A stretch of 64,000 nucleotides of DNA from Monoplex corrugatus (Eukaryota > Mollusca > Gastropoda > Littorinimorpha > Ranellidae): positions 52,035,199 through 52,099,198 of the forward strand of contig CM060307.1 in the NCBI GenBank assembly GCA_030674185.1. Direction: 5' to 3'. Both the position numbers and the translations under genes were made by a program. The notes below the pieces were generated by a model. It did no database searches. It was not told the origin of the DNA and worked only from the letters and a program-made list of their open reading frames with translations. Positions 10,243-23,869 of the stretch are shown piece after piece; positions within the stretch are counted from its first letter, which is position 1, and each line of letters opens with the position of its first letter.

Positions 10243-10500
10243 TGTTTCGGAGTTTAAAGTTTGTTCAAAGGAATTCATCGCATTCGGATTATTCTATATG
10301 CTGTCCACCCAAATCTGCCAACAGTTGTATGGCAGGTTGCTTGAACCTGCACAAAAACATATATGCTGGCTCTGTCTTGAAATTGGGAGCGGGGAAGAGG
10401 TACCTACGAAACACCAGAATGTTGGAAACAATCAGATATGCAACGAACAGATGAGGTTTAATATTGTAGACTGGGACTGAATTCGAAATATCAGATCTTG
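10243..10500 (+). repeat. Dispersed repeat R1, copy 1
   Basis: A ~250-bp unit that aligns to 39712-39990 (+) and 50795-50965 (-). Shared landmarks are a TTTGTTCAA..GGAATTCATCGC start, CCACCCAAATCTGCCAACAG, a CAGG..CTTGAACCTGC block and a GGC..GTCTTGAAATTGGG block. No motif identifies its class. Confidence 0.65.
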
Positions 10501-10504
10501 CGTC

Positions 10505-11278
<774 letters not shown>

Positions 11279-11379
11279 TGTTTCTTTGCATGTGAAAGCG
11301 AGTGTGTGTGATTCTGAATCCATGTATATGCACGTGTATTTGTGGATGTCTGGAGTGAGCATTAATATGTATGTGCAGG

Positions 11380-11460
11380 CATGGAAGAATGAAGTCTGAC
11401 TTGAGTTTGCGAGTAAATGTGTGCGCGCGCGCGCGTGTGTGTGTGTGTGCGCGCGCGCAC
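11380..11460. repeat. Left arm of a 56-bp inverted repeat, with CG/GT array
   Basis: CATGGAAGAATGAAGTCTGA and the following TTGAGTTTGC..AG.AAATGTGTG plus CGCG run is repeated inverted at 12961-13018 with two mismatches. A GTGTGT and GCGCGC array follows. Confidence 0.7.
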
Positions 11461-11679
11461 GTGCACGTGCTCGTGCTGCTGGCGGTATAAAGAAAATGTG
11501 TCTGAGATGGCGTCTGTGTGCGGGGTTTTACCAAAGGCAGATTGAAGGTCCTCATATAATGTGCTTAAGTTTAATAGAGACATTTTTCCCCTTACCTAAG
11601 AAAGACACATGAGGCCGTTGACTTTGTTGAGAAAGTTTTGGACCCAGAGTTCTTGGTATAGATAAACAGACAGACACAC

Positions 11680-12165
11680 ATACATACTCATACATACATA
11701 CATACTATACATACATACATACATACATACATACATGTGCATACATACATGCATCATACATACATACATACATACATACATACTACATACATACATACAT
11801 ACATACATACATACATACATACATCACTACGTAGTACATACATACATGTACATGCATACATATAATACATACATACATACATACATAAATTACATAAATA
11901 CATACATACATACATACATACATACATACATACATACATACATGTGCATACATACATGCATGCATACATACATACATACATATATACATACAACATACAT
12001 ACATACATACATACATACGTAGTAGTACGTACATACATACATGTACATGCATACATATATAATACATACATACATACATACATACATAAATACATACATA
12101 CATACATACATACATACATACATACATACATACATACATACATAACACATACATACATATGCAGA
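11680..12165. repeat. (TACA)n tetranucleotide array, ~480 bp
   Basis: TACA/CATA tandem units with recurring ATGTGCATAC, ACGTAGTA and ATGTACATGC interruptions. A segment near 11830-11945 recurs near 12020-12130, so longer blocks were also duplicated. Met-Tyr-Val-Cys translations are artefacts. Confidence 0.95.
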
Positions 12166-12259
12166 CAGTAGACAGATAGATACATCATTAGATAGATGAT
12201 AGAGAGGCAGACAGATCAGGTGGGTAGATAATAAACTCTCTCTCCCGTCGTTCTGACTG

Positions 12260-12910
12260 ATATACGTGGACATACCAGTCTTCGTTGCTTGGTGTGGGTC
12301 TGCACGTGGAATAGAAGACCACTGGAGAACATGTTCACCAACAGGCACTGCATGGGGAAAAGTTCTGTCTGTGACCGTGGGTTTGCTCTCCGGTCCTGTT
12401 CTGTGCTGTTTATATTCAGTCGTACCCAGCGTTCACTGCTGTCGCCAGTAAACTTTGTTGCGGGCAATATCTTTCTAGTTGGTGGTGTTACTCTGCAGCT
12501 GACAAAGTGGCTATCATAGCATCCTTCATTGCGTTAGAGGTCTTCCATGGTTACAATGTCTTTGCTTCAGCCCTCAGTGCATGAACATCTTTTGAGATGT
12601 GGTTGCCTTCCATACGAAAAGTGTCTTGTCCAACGACACTGGCATTTGATGAGCAGACTCTCAGTGTTCGGCAAGCCACACTTCTTTAGAACTTAATGAT
12701 CGGGCAGACATCTCTGCTTGAACCGTTCAATTTGCTGAATGCGTCGTTCGTAGGTTGTCCACATTTTGCAGAGTAGAGCAGGGCGTACAGGACTGCTGCT
12801 GTGTTCACAGCAATCTTTGCGAGCCTGGTGTCATGGTCTTGCCAAAATCTCTTTGTCAGCCTCCCATAGACAGAGCTAGCCTTGGAGATGTATATAGTGT
12901 CATATGTGCA
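12260..12910 (-). pseudogene. Non-LTR RT C-terminal tail with C2H2-like finger
   Basis: The minus strand shows SKASSVYGRLTKRFW (about 12840-12885), a conserved block C-terminal to the RT palm in one APE-type non-LTR group. A degenerate GQDTFRMEGNHISKD segment (12590-12640) follows, corresponding to the GHV.RM..HRIPK region. Near 12265-12370 there is a Cys-x-x-Cys ... LLFHVQTHTK pattern, a C-terminal zinc finger like those ending such proteins. Several frameshifts and stops make it a fossil. The same tail architecture recurs on the plus strand at 29490-30045. Confidence 0.6.
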
Positions 12911-12956
12911 GCAAGGGATTCGTTGCTGCTCACTGCACTGCTCCAGCGCACACACA

Positions 12957-13018
12957 CACACGCGCGCGCGCGCGCACACATTTTCTTGCAAACTCAAGTC
13001 AGACTTCATTCTTCCATG
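12957..13018. repeat. Right arm of the 56-bp inverted repeat
   Basis: The reverse complement matches 11380-11436 through the CGCG run. The arms are about 1.5 kb apart. Confidence 0.7.
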
Positions 13019-13114
13019 AAGAATTTGTCTCGATATCCTCGTTGATGATGACAATTGCAGGTGGTGAAGTGTCAGAAGCCTGAGATGGTATTGGCTGAAA
13101 CATACTCTATGATG

Positions 13115-14285
13115 ATGATAATAATTATAGTATCTGTATAGCGCCAAATCTTGTCAATTCAAATTAAAGCGCACTCACGCATCAGACACACGCATGCAAT
13201 CGACACAGACTATCTTACAATATACAAAAAACTGAGGAAAGATGTAGTTGTAGAATGCATTATCACGAAAAGAGGTGGGTTTTTAAATTGGATTTAAAAG
13301 AAGAAAGAGTAGTGTTAGGCAAAGGGAGAATGGAAACCTAGGCTGACGGTTCTGAGGCAACAAAAGAACACTGGGCAACAGTTGTTAGCTTAAAACTACG
13401 AACCTGAAGGTAAAGAGTATCTGAAGCTAAGCCCAAGGTGCGAGTTGGCGTATAAATATTGAAGTTGTCGCAAAGATATGATGGAGTATCATGGTGAATA
13501 GATTTGTAGCACAAGATACCCGGCTTATAGTCATTGTTTAAGACAGGCAACAAGTGAAGGGAGCGAAACAAAGGACAGACATGATCAAACTTTTCTTTCT
13601 GAGGACAAGACGAACAGCTGTGTTTTATATGCATTGCAGACAATGGAGAGAAGAAGCTGGTAGTCCAGAAAAGAGAGCATTACAGTAATCAAGATGAGAC
13701 AAAACGAGAGATGTCATAAGCTTATATGCAGTCTCAGTTGAAAGATATCTTCGAATGTAACCAATGCACCGAATCTGACATGAGCACGACTGGCAGGTCT
13801 GGGGCAGAAACTTCTGCATAGAAAGGGTGTTGTCTAAGGTCACACCTTAGTTCTTAACAAAATCAGAGAGAGATGATGTTGTCGACTAGCTGGATGGTAT
13901 TCAGTGTAATAGAGGCATTGTTTCGGTTTTATCACCATTTAATTGTAGTTTGTTTTATGTCATCCAGTTCTGGATATCAATGTAACAGCTGGATGCTTCT
14001 GAGATAAGGAAGGTGATATTTTCAGAGATGGTGCTATTCTGAAGTTGTGAATCATATACATAACAATAATGTTTCATGTCATGCTGGCTGGTGATGTTGG
14101 CTAGGAGTGAAGAATAAAGGCTGAACAGGACAGGCCCTAAACACGGAACCATAAGGAACTCCGCAAGAAAGCCGAACAGGCTCAGACTGATTTCCATTGA
14201 CGACAACTGAACAACTGACTGAAAGCGATGGGAGAGATAGGAGGAGAACCAAGAAAGCGCAGTACCATTAATTCTATCTTACTGT
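13115..14285 (-). mobile_element. L2/CR1-like retrotransposon fragment G, diverged
   Basis: The 3' end at 13115-13200 has ATATAGCGCC-like and AAAGCGC blocks preceded by ATG/ATA repeats, matching the layout of copies E and F. RT pieces on the minus strand: 13955-14206 (CLGPVLFSLYSSLL, then a Y.YVYDSQLQ site where YADDTQL is expected, and CYIDIQNWM), 13625-13843 (LSHLDYCNALFSGLP) and 13338-13643 (HLLPVLNNDYK, YTPTRTLGLASD). The 5' end is truncated near 14285. It is clearly older than E and F. It lacks the long AC array at the position where E and F carry one. Confidence 0.8.
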
Positions 14286-14639
14286 GAATAACTGTTAAAC
14301 GGAGTGTTTGTAGGCCGCAGCAAAATGGTCATTGATGCACTAGATGCCGTTATGCGAGTGTGCATAACGTGCGCGGTCATCTGTAAACAGAAATTCCCGC
14401 AGGATGGCTTTGAGCACTTTGGTCTCTCTGGTCTACACAGGGACTCACATTGTCGAACACACATGCACTGGTGCAAGGCTTGCAAACAGATCAATGAAAC
14501 GACGCAAACTACATTTTCTCACAGTCAGTACAATACGGACAGCAGGGTGAAGAGGAGACAGGAGAGAAGAGCGAGATTAATACTGGTAGTAGTATTAAAA
14601 TAAAAATTGAGTCTTTTTTAATTATTTCAAAAGAGGACG

Positions 14640-15622
14640 AAGTTCTTTGGTGTGGAATATCTAAAAATCGAGCCCCATGTTTGTGGAGCATGGAAGAGAG
14701 AATGAATACTGGCTGAAAATCTCTGTACATAAGGAACGCAGAGAACGCGTTTATCTGATACTGGAGCTTGTCCAGGAGTACAAATGGAAATGAGATAGCA
14801 ATGAAGAGAGAAAGTTGTTTCAGATAAGAAGCTGTAACTGAGAGTTGACAAGTTGTTGTCTACTTGTGATTGGCCACGGAACAAATGAACTTTGCAAAGA
14901 AGAGACTGGGCCTGATCATATTTACAAGTCTTCAAAAGCAGTCATCTTGCACCAGAATTTTGAACCTTACTACTTTCAGTCAGAATGTTGTTCTTTGCCA
15001 AAAATATATTGTGGGCCGCCAGAACGGAGAGAACTGGATAAAGGCACAGACAAATGTTTTTGCTACGTGTAGTCAAATATGATCGGATAATATTAATGCA
15101 GCGATTTTCTACATAAGCTTCGCAACAAATGTTGGAAATGTGCGACCCGGGCGACAAATCATCGCAAGTCGTAAAACTTAAATCTCTTGCTGAAGGTGTG
15201 CACGAACACAGAAAATGCTTTCTTTGACTTGATGGGGAGGGCTTGTCTTGTCATAGACTTTGTGTTTGCTGTCATCCAACTTTAAAAATCTTATATACAG
15301 TTCCCAGTACCTTAGATGGTAGGAAAAATATTGTATGAAGGACAAGAACCGAAAAGTTGTGTGACGTTTCACAATGACTAGTTGGAAATAAATGTCTTTT
15401 GATCAACAAAGAAAGGGATTTTGTATACGAGATGAACAGAATTGGGCCCCAGATTGCGCCGTGTGGAACACCAGACTGCTCGTCAGTACACACTGGATTA
15501 CGGTCACTTACAAAAACAAAAACAGTTGTTATTTTTTCTGTCATCGAGGTAAGATTTAAAACCGTACAATTGCTGACGCTGACCCTGAATACCATGAAGA
15601 CTATCTATTTTATACAAATCTC
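14640..15622 (-). mobile_element. CR1/L2-like retrotransposon fragment H, highly decayed
   Basis: The minus strand, 15622 down to 15380, contains LYGFKSYLDDRK then SGVPHGAIWGPILF (motif GVPQG.xLGP with substitutions). From 15160 down to 14640 it shows an SHISNICCEAY...IRSYLTT block, KVQNSGAR, and KRVLCVPYVQRFS, all recognisable as the RT connection/thumb of CR1/L2-type elements. About 220 bp between these (15160-15380) no longer reads as protein. It abuts the next element at about 15622. Confidence 0.6.
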
Positions 15623-15969
15623 GTGTGAAAATGCTGCCAAGATATTTGTATTCACTCACTTGTTTGAGTTTAACGCCATTAACGTTGATGTTAAGACTAC
15701 CTGACGTTCCGCTGACCTTCGTTTTGCTGATGCTAGTTCTCATGTTGTAGTTGGGGCAGGTGGTGTTCAGGTAGTTGTTTGTACATGTAGTTCTCTGGTC
15801 ACCTGCAAATAACATCTTGTTCAAAGATTCTGGGTCTTTGTTCTTCTCGTGATCTTGTCAGTGTAATTATGGGAAATAGTCGTAATAGGACCCCACCTGT
15901 CTCACTCCGTTTGTCACTTCAAACCAGTCCGTGAGTCCTTCGGATATGCAGACTGCATTTACTCTGTTT

Positions 15970-16395
<426 letters not shown>

Positions 16396-17204
16396 CTAAA
16401 ATCTTGCTTTTGACGTTACACAGTTCGGCATATCCTTATCCAGCACTCGCCACAGTTTGTCTGTATTTACCCTGTCAAACGATTTTTCCTTGTCTGCAAA
16501 GACGGTATTCTGTTCTTTATAAACAAATTTTCCTTGTCTACGAATACAATATTCAGCTCTGTATTGTGCTCCATTATCTCTTATCATGTCAACATATTGT
16601 TCCTTGTCTACGAAGACATATTCAGTTCTTTGTTATGTTCGATTGTCCCTCCACAAAACTGTCTTAGAGCAAAGATAGCGACTGTGCATCCTTTTCAATT
16701 CCTGAACCAAAGCTGTGCTTCACTCAAAAACGGTTTCACCTTGTGTCTTGTGCTTTGTTCCTGGATTTTGTCATACATTTTACCAACATAGCTCAACAGT
16801 GATATTCCTGTTTTTGCGGCCACCTATTTCGCTGCCTTTATACAGATGGGAACAACTACTGCACATTGTCACTCTTCTGGGACTTTTTTTCTCTCCATGC
16901 TTTTTTTGAATATTGTCCTCAGCCATGTAGTTCCATATCCCCATTTGTTAGGATGTCTTCTTTTCTTATTCCATCTACTTCTGCTGCCTGCTGCTTTTAT
17001 CTTTGGGTCTGATCTTCAGCGCCCCTTTAACTTCTAATCTTTCCGCGTGAGTTGACTGGAAATGGTGCTATGCATTTCTCTGACTGACTGGGCTGAGGTT
17101 TTGGCTCAAGTACTCCTCCCATCAATTGTTAATGCTGCTTTCGTCAGTAAAAGAGTGTTCATCTTTGTCGTTGATGACGGCTGTTGGATTGTATGATGGT
17201 TGTG

Positions 17205-17277
17205 TTTGTTTAAATGTTTGTTTGTTTGTTTGTTTGTTTGTTGTTTGTTTGTTTGTTTGTTTGTTTTTGTTTGTTTC
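17205..17277. repeat. (TTTG)n microsatellite
   Basis: Tandem GTTT units inside the EN-RT region of element N. Confidence 0.9.
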
Positions 17278-18599
17278 AGGCCTGATAGTTTAGACACATG
17301 TAAAATTATCTGGTTAAGTGTTAAAGTAGTTTGCTCATCTCTTCTCTATATTTCTTCCTGATCGCTCTTTGGCTTGTCACTTTGTTGCTGTGCCTTTTGC
17401 ACGTTTGTGTATGGTACATTCTTTTACTGTCCCGGATTTCATTCTTACAATGTACAGTTTTTTTCTCTCTGGTGACTTTTTTCACAGTGTCATTCCACCA
17501 GGCAGTTTGCTTAGTCTGTTTTGCTGTTGTCTTCCTTGTGCTAAATGCTTCTGTTGGCAACTATATAGAGTCTGTGTGTTTCAATCTTTTCGTGGTCTCC
17601 ATGTTTACCTCTTGCACTTCTTTCTTTTGTGGCTTTATCATACTGATCTGGTTTGAAGCTCTGATGGGGACTTTGGAGGTTGTTGGTTTATGCTGTCTTT
17701 TTCTCATTGTCACTGGGCGATGGTCCGTTTCTAGGATTGTATTTGTAATGACCTTTGCGTCTGTGACATGATTCTTTTAATCGTTAAAATTTCAACGATG
17801 ACACGCTCAGATCATCCCATCTTTAGCAGGTTTGTGTTTGGCTGAGTTTGATTTGAACGAAAGTGTTCGTAATACATAGATCATATTCAACAAGCAGAGC
17901 TAGTATGTGTTCACTGTTGCATCTGCGCAATGCTGTCACTATGCGGGCTCAGATATGTTTCCATGGTGATTATTTTTTGATCCAGTCTACCGTTAAAGTC
18001 TCCTATTATAATGAGTTCTTTCTTGGCACAGACAGAATTCATGGTGTCTGCCATTCTCTCAAAGAAATGTGTTTTCCTTTTCTTCTGTGTAAGAGTCATT
18101 GCAAGTACGTAGACTTGGATAAAGTTTGAGATCTTTTGATTCCCTCTTACGCTGATCTTGATGATTTTTCCCAAGACAGTCTGTTTCTAGTACGTTCTTT
18201 GTTGCGTCAGTATGCAAAATGAATTCAGTTCCATAATAACAGCTCTCGAGTTGGTGTCTACACTAGCCCAGTTTAAGAAATAGTCTGCATAGATTTGTTT
18301 TGTCCTTGTTCCTATTTTTCTACGGTGTGAGATGCCCATTACAGCAATACCACACCTTTTCAGAAGACAGTTTTTGAGTTTTTTTAATCTTTGATTTCAG
18401 AAACATTCCAGTGATTTTTCTTGTCTTTTTTTTAAACGGCCGTTTTCATCTTGATCCGTCTGTTGTTGTTCTCGTTGTACTTTTTCAAATCTGTTTTTGG
18501 TTTTCATACATCTGCTTTTTTTCTCATTTTGTTCCTTCAACACTTTTGCAATCCACGACTGGCTTGGCAGACCCATCATAGCTTCACCAAAGCTCCTTC

Positions 18600-20250
18600 G
18601 TTTCCACTTCACATGACGAGGACGTAGGCTTGGACTTAGGTAGCTTGTCTTATCCCAATGCTGGATGTCACCTACTCTTCTTAAATTCCCTGGGAGAAAG
18701 GACTAGCCCTCCTTTCCTTGATTGTCATATTCTAAAAGTATGGACAATGCTAGACTGTTCAGGGCAGAACCATGTTAGGTGTACACAGGACCAACCAAAA
18801 AATCTACAATGATGAAAACAAGTGGCAAGGTACGCACAAAGCAACTACTAACTTGAAAACTAGAAAGATTTAAGTCAGTCATCTACATATGAGTAATGTT
18901 GTCATATGACAAAGCTGTCCATTAGGTTTTATATTGTGTGTTAATATTACTGACATCTCACTCACTGAAAAATTCCATAAAAACCAGGTGAAAGATCTAA
19001 CAAACTATCATTTTGCAAAGAAGCGTCAGCATGAAAACCAACCCCAGTATGCCACGATAACAATGTTAAAAATGCGCACTAGTCAAAATCAGAATCGAAG
19101 GAGACACTGCCGCTATAGGTGTGTTTGTTCGTTGTTTGGTTGGTTTTTTGTTTGTTTGTTTGTTTTTGTGTGTGTGTCGTTTTGGTTGGTTTTCATTGGA
19201 AAACTTGTCTAAATGAATCGCAAAACTAGGCTAAGATCTTGCCTCACAGGGCCACTGTATGCCACCACGTACGACCACGATTATAGCTTCACGTTTCACC
19301 GTTTGTGCAACACGCTCGTGGCTGGTGTAAAAGTTCAGTTCTGCACATAGTCCATGAGCTTTACTTCCCCTTCTTACAGTGATTGTACAGATTCGAGTCC
19401 GGTTCGTGAAACATTGTGTCTGTGGCTGCAGTCTACCAGGGTCCGTTTTTGGACTTCAGAAAGGTAATGAACTGATAAAGGGGAACGAGAAATGAGACTC
19501 TAGAACAGCGTGTTTTCTGTCATCTCACTTTCACCAACCTTATGTGAAGAAAATTTGTCCCAAATGACATCTGTTTTTCTGTGTGAAGTTATACCAACCA
19601 AGGCAAGGTCCTTCATCTCAGAACATAACATAACTTTTATTTTTGAAGTTTACTTCATTATGTTTCTCTTACGAAAGACACACAAGATTATTAATCGTTG
19701 ATAAAGTCTTGGACTCGAGATCTGATATGTTATTGACTTCAGGTCCAGCCAGCAATATGAGTAATTGATCTTGATCTCGCTTTTCGCTTTGCCGGTCACT
19801 CTGGTGGTACTAGTTTACTGTTTTATTTAGAAGCTAGAACTTCATCTCCTATCTGTTTTAAGACCTGTTTGCTCAGAGTTTCGTGGAAGGCATGTGGGAT
19901 CTATCGAATCAATACTAACAGCTTTTACTCAAGCGTGATGTCTGTTAACATTGTGACTGTCTGCATTGTGCAACATATTTGATGCTGCTTTGCGTGCTCT
20001 GCCTGTTAAATTTGGCACATACTTTCAGCAGTATTCCATGCTCCTAGCACATTCTTCGCACGCACTCCATACATAGTCGCCAAGATTTTAGTCATTCATT
20101 CCTGATAATGTTTCATTGTCTGTAATGGAAATAACAAAATTATGACTGACGAGCAAATACGTAAATGAATAAATGAATATGCTTGAGTATATACATATGT
20201 GTGTACATACATGGGAGAATATGTATATATACATAATGTATATATGTATA
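18600..20250. other. Unassigned noncoding DNA
   Basis: No gene, SINE boxes or tandem array apart from short TTTG repeats near 19150 and TA-rich sequence near 20190-20250. Confidence 0.45.
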
Positions 20251-20252
20251 TA

Positions 20253-20574
20253 CATCATCATCATCATCAGGTGCCCTGCCGCATGGCGTTGACGATCATG
20301 GACTTCCATCTGTCTCTATCTCTCGTTGCCCCTAGCATCTCCCCCACCCTCCTCGTCCCCAGCCACTCTGCAAGTCCGTCCAGCATTTTCTCCCTGGGTC
20401 TACCCGGTGCTCTCTTTCCCTCCAGCTTTCCTGTTGTGACCAGGTGCTCCAACTCCCCTTAATCATATAATGGCCTATAAATGTTGCCTCTTTTCCTAAT
20501 CTTCCTTATGAGTGATCTACTTGTGTCTGCCTCCATCAAGACTGTCTCGTTTGTTTTCTTTGCTGTCCATGGAA
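20253..20574 (-). mobile_element. RTE-like copy B, 3' end
   Basis: The minus-strand frame reads EHLVTTGKLEGKRAPGRP then WKSMIVNAMRQGT, the native C-terminus of the RTE family also seen at 5997, 47490 and 48530. It ends in an ATG trinucleotide tail (CATCAT on the plus strand at 20253-20269). Upstream it breaks inside the VPWTAKKTNET region at about 20574. Confidence 0.85.
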
Positions 20575-20740
20575 GGGGGCAGGCATGATAACATCAGGAG
20601 AATACACAATGATATACTCAGGTGGTAACTGACATGAAAGAGGAGTAGGCATCAAGGTGGACAAAGACAAATTAAAAGCAGTTAAGGAATACTGGGCTGT
20701 GTCCGACAGTTTTGGTGGTCAAGTTGGGAGGCAAACCATT

Positions 20741-20742
<2 letters not shown>
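20575..20742 (+). mobile_element. RTE-like copy B, inverted 5' (endonuclease) segment
   Basis: Plus-strand sequence matches the endonuclease start of copy D (55940-56090): a GCAGGCATG.TAACATCAGG block, then CATGAAAGAGG, KEYWAVSD and VVKLGGKPFDI in shifting frames. It lies in the opposite orientation to the adjoining 3' end. The join at 20574/20575 omits the whole RT. This is the order expected for a twin-primed 5' inversion of one insertion, though two independent fragments cannot be excluded. Confidence 0.65.
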
Positions 20743-20796
<54 letters not shown>

Positions 20797-20801
20797 TATT
20801 T

Positions 20802-20837
<36 letters not shown>

Positions 20838-20888
20838 CTACACCCCCTTTCTCAGGCTTAATTTCAGCTGACTTGCGTGAAAACGGAT

Positions 20889-20944
<56 letters not shown>

Positions 20945-21076
20945 GAGAAAGTGAGAAATCAAGATAGAGACAGAGATATATAAATACAAATAACATATAA
21001 CAGGTGAATATGTATTATTCATATATATACACACATATATATATATAATGTATATATATATGTGTGTGTGTGTGTG

Positions 21077-21105
<29 letters not shown>
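20743..21105. repeat. Microsatellite cluster (AT)n, (CAGA)n, (GA)n, (GT)n
   Basis: AT run 20743-20800, CAGA units 20813-20836, GA run 20893-20945 and TG/GA runs 21058-21103, with 30-60-bp spacers. Confidence 0.9.
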
Positions 21106-21107
<2 letters not shown>

Positions 21108-21182
21108 GTTAAAACATGCTGGAAAACACGTCGTAAAATATTGAATAGTCATCAGTGGCCAACAGATTGAAAACTGCAAGAA

Positions 21183-22500
21183 TTTATGATGCTTTATAAG
21201 AGTGGCCATGTCAAAGATTGCAACAGTTACAGAACCATTGCCCTAATCAGCCACGCCAGTAAGATTTTGCTCATAATTATTCTCAACAGACTGAAGCTCA
21301 AGATAGAAGAACTATCTGATTGCCAGGCACTCTACAGATCGAACAGAAGCACAGCTGACATGTTATTTATGTTACAAATACTCAGAGAGAAAATGAAAGC
21401 ACTGATGCTGAAGTTTTTGTCACTGTCATAGACTTTAGCAAAGCATTTGATAGCGTCATTCATCTTCACCTATTCAACGCAATGGTCAAAATGGGCTGTC
21501 TTAGACATCTGATTTCATTAATTGCCTCATTATATAAAGACCAAAAGGCTACAATTAGATGGAACAGTCAGAAATGTGAATTCTTCAAAACCCACAGGGG
21601 AGTTAGACAATGTTGTATCCTCTCACCGTATCTGTTTAACATCTGTACGGAACAAATCATAAGAGATACTGACACAGCAGGCATGGACATAAAAATAGGA
21701 GGGAAAAAACTTATGCCGATGATACTGCGTTATTAGCAGACAACTTTACCAGTATGAAAAGAATTCTATACATGGTGGATGCAACGGGCAGAAAGACTGG
21801 CCTAAACTTGAACACCAAGAAAACATAAGTGCTACAGATCAAAGGCAAAGACACTTAAAATTCATGACATCTTAATTAATGAAGTTCCTTTAGAAAATGT
21901 TAAAGACTTTAAATGTCTTGTTTCTGTAAAAATTGGTGATGGAACCTGCTCTAACATCAGAATAAGAATTGGAATAGCAGAGCAAAAAAATGGTCCAACT
22001 CAACAATATCTGGAAAGACAGAGGCATACCAAAAGGTCTGAAAATTAGATTTTAAAATGTTTTATGATCTATGGCTGCGAAGCCTGGACTATCAGAAAAT
22101 CTGATTGGAAAGGAATTGAGGCAGCAGAGATGTGGTTTTATCGGAGACCATTACATGTCAAATGGACAGATAGAAGAATTCATGAAAGTGCCCTGGGAGA
22201 ACTTGATACAACCAGAAAACAACTCGCAGACGTCAACAAAAGAAGACTTAAGTACATTGGCTATGCGTCACGTAGCAAGAATACAGACCTCATGGCAACC
22301 ATTTTTCATGGAAAAACAGGCAAAAAGGAAGAAAGGCAGACCTCCAATCTCATACATCGAGAACATAACCAACATCAGTGGCCTAAATGTTCAAGAAGTT
22401 GTCCACAGAGGTCAAGACAGAGCGGTCTGGAAGGGTGGGGGTGGGGGTGGAGATGTCAAAGAGTGCAGCAGCCAACACTGAACCCGGTGACGCTGACAGG
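21183..22500 (+). mobile_element. RTE-like retrotransposon, second family, 5'-truncated
   Basis: Plus-strand RT starting at the KDCNSYRTIALISHASKIL block, then SDCQALYRSNRST, a FIDYSKAFDS-like region (around 21425-21455), HRGVRQCCILSP, YADDTALLAD (YADD at 21712-21723) and a C-terminal YGCEAWTIRKSD...EAAEMWFYRRPL. It ends near the natural C-terminus before an AC array at 22503. Frameshifts occur near 21415, 21705 and 21850-22060. No endonuclease is present. It is a different family from copies A-D, which end in ..NAMRQGT. Confidence 0.85.
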
Positions 22501-22502
22501 TG

Positions 22503-22620
<118 letters not shown>

Positions 22621-22794
22621 TTTGTGTAAGGATAAATACATTTCCATCACACACCAAAAAAAAACTTTTCATATTCGTATTTATGTTGCCACCCTACCCC
22701 ACCCCCTCTCACCTTATCGCCTTTCTTTTAACGGCAAGCACTGCAACAAATGGACCGATTCCGAAAGTTAGGAAATAAAGCTCATGCGACTCCT

Positions 22795-23085
22795 TGTGCA
22801 GAACTGTCGGTATTCACTCATAAAAACTGAGTCTTTAAACTACCGCATATCCATTAATAGTCTTCCAACTCACTCCTTTTTGAAGGGCCGATAGAAAATC
22901 TCTGTTGTGTCCTCTGAAATTGCTCTGAGGATCAACACTGTTCTGGCTGCACCAGGCTGTTAAGCTTTGCTCTTACTCTTATAGATCGTCAGAGTGGAGC
23001 CTGTGTTTCCTGTTGAGACTGTCTGTGGCACTTCAGCTGCATAGTGTCTGTTCTTAGATCAGGAGAATCTTAAGTAGGTGGTTAT
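22795..23085. repeat. Dispersed repeat Q, copy 1
   Basis: Aligns in the same orientation to 25070-25350. Shared blocks are TAAAAACTGA..TCT near the start, ATCCATTA.CA/TAGTC, GGCCG.(T/C)AGAAAAT, GGCTGCA.CAGGC and TTTCCTGTTGAGAC. Identity is about 70% by eye. Noncoding, class unknown. Confidence 0.6.
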
Positions 23086-23223
23086 GCACATGAATACTCA
23101 CAGTTTGCTAGTTTTCATACATGTATATGTATGCAGGCATGTATGTATGTATATATGTGTGTATGCATATATGTATGTATAAATGTTTGTATATATTCAT
23201 GTAAATATACCTATGTGTGTATA

Positions 23224-23339
<116 letters not shown>

Positions 23340-23662
23340 GTATAATTTTACGGTGTCCTTGTGCAAACTGTTCTCTTGGCGAGTTAAGAGGAGAAGAAAA
23401 GAGAAAAAAAGAGAAAGAGAATGTCATTTCACAAAGTATCACTAAATTTAAAACTATGATTTAAAGTTATTTTTATTTTACTAGTCCAAATTTCTGTTAA
23501 ATGTTTCGTTTCTTCCTGCTTCCCATCTTTCTTTCCATCATTCCTTCATCTATTTCTTCTTTCAGAAAATAAAAACAATAATTTGAAATATTCATTGTCC
23601 ATTTCAACTTAAAAAACCCATTCCAAAGCAAGATTTCCTTTGCATGTTTTTCTAGGTATGTA

Positions 23663-23664
<2 letters not shown>

Positions 23665-23729
<65 letters not shown>

Positions 23730-23760
23730 GTGTTGTTGTCGTCTGTCTGTCTGTCTGTCC

Positions 23761-23792
<32 letters not shown>

Positions 23793-23812
23793 AGTCTGTC
23801 TGTCTGTCTGTG
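23665..23812. repeat. (GT)n then (CTGT)n microsatellites
   Basis: GT run 23665-23727, a GTTGTTG spacer, then CTGT units 23739-23812. Confidence 0.95.
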
Positions 23813-23869
23813 ACAAACAGTGTGTGGACATGAATTTCTCAGTTTTGTATGGATAGATCTTTGCCAGTT

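Noticed and set aside
11596..12188. Met-Tyr-Val-Cys and Tyr-Ile-His-Thr ORFs
   Set aside because: Translations of the TACA tetranucleotide array in six frames.
14300..14530. Possible zinc-finger or RT fragment (CITCAVICKQKF)
   Set aside because: Spacing of Cys/His does not fit a finger and no RT block aligns.
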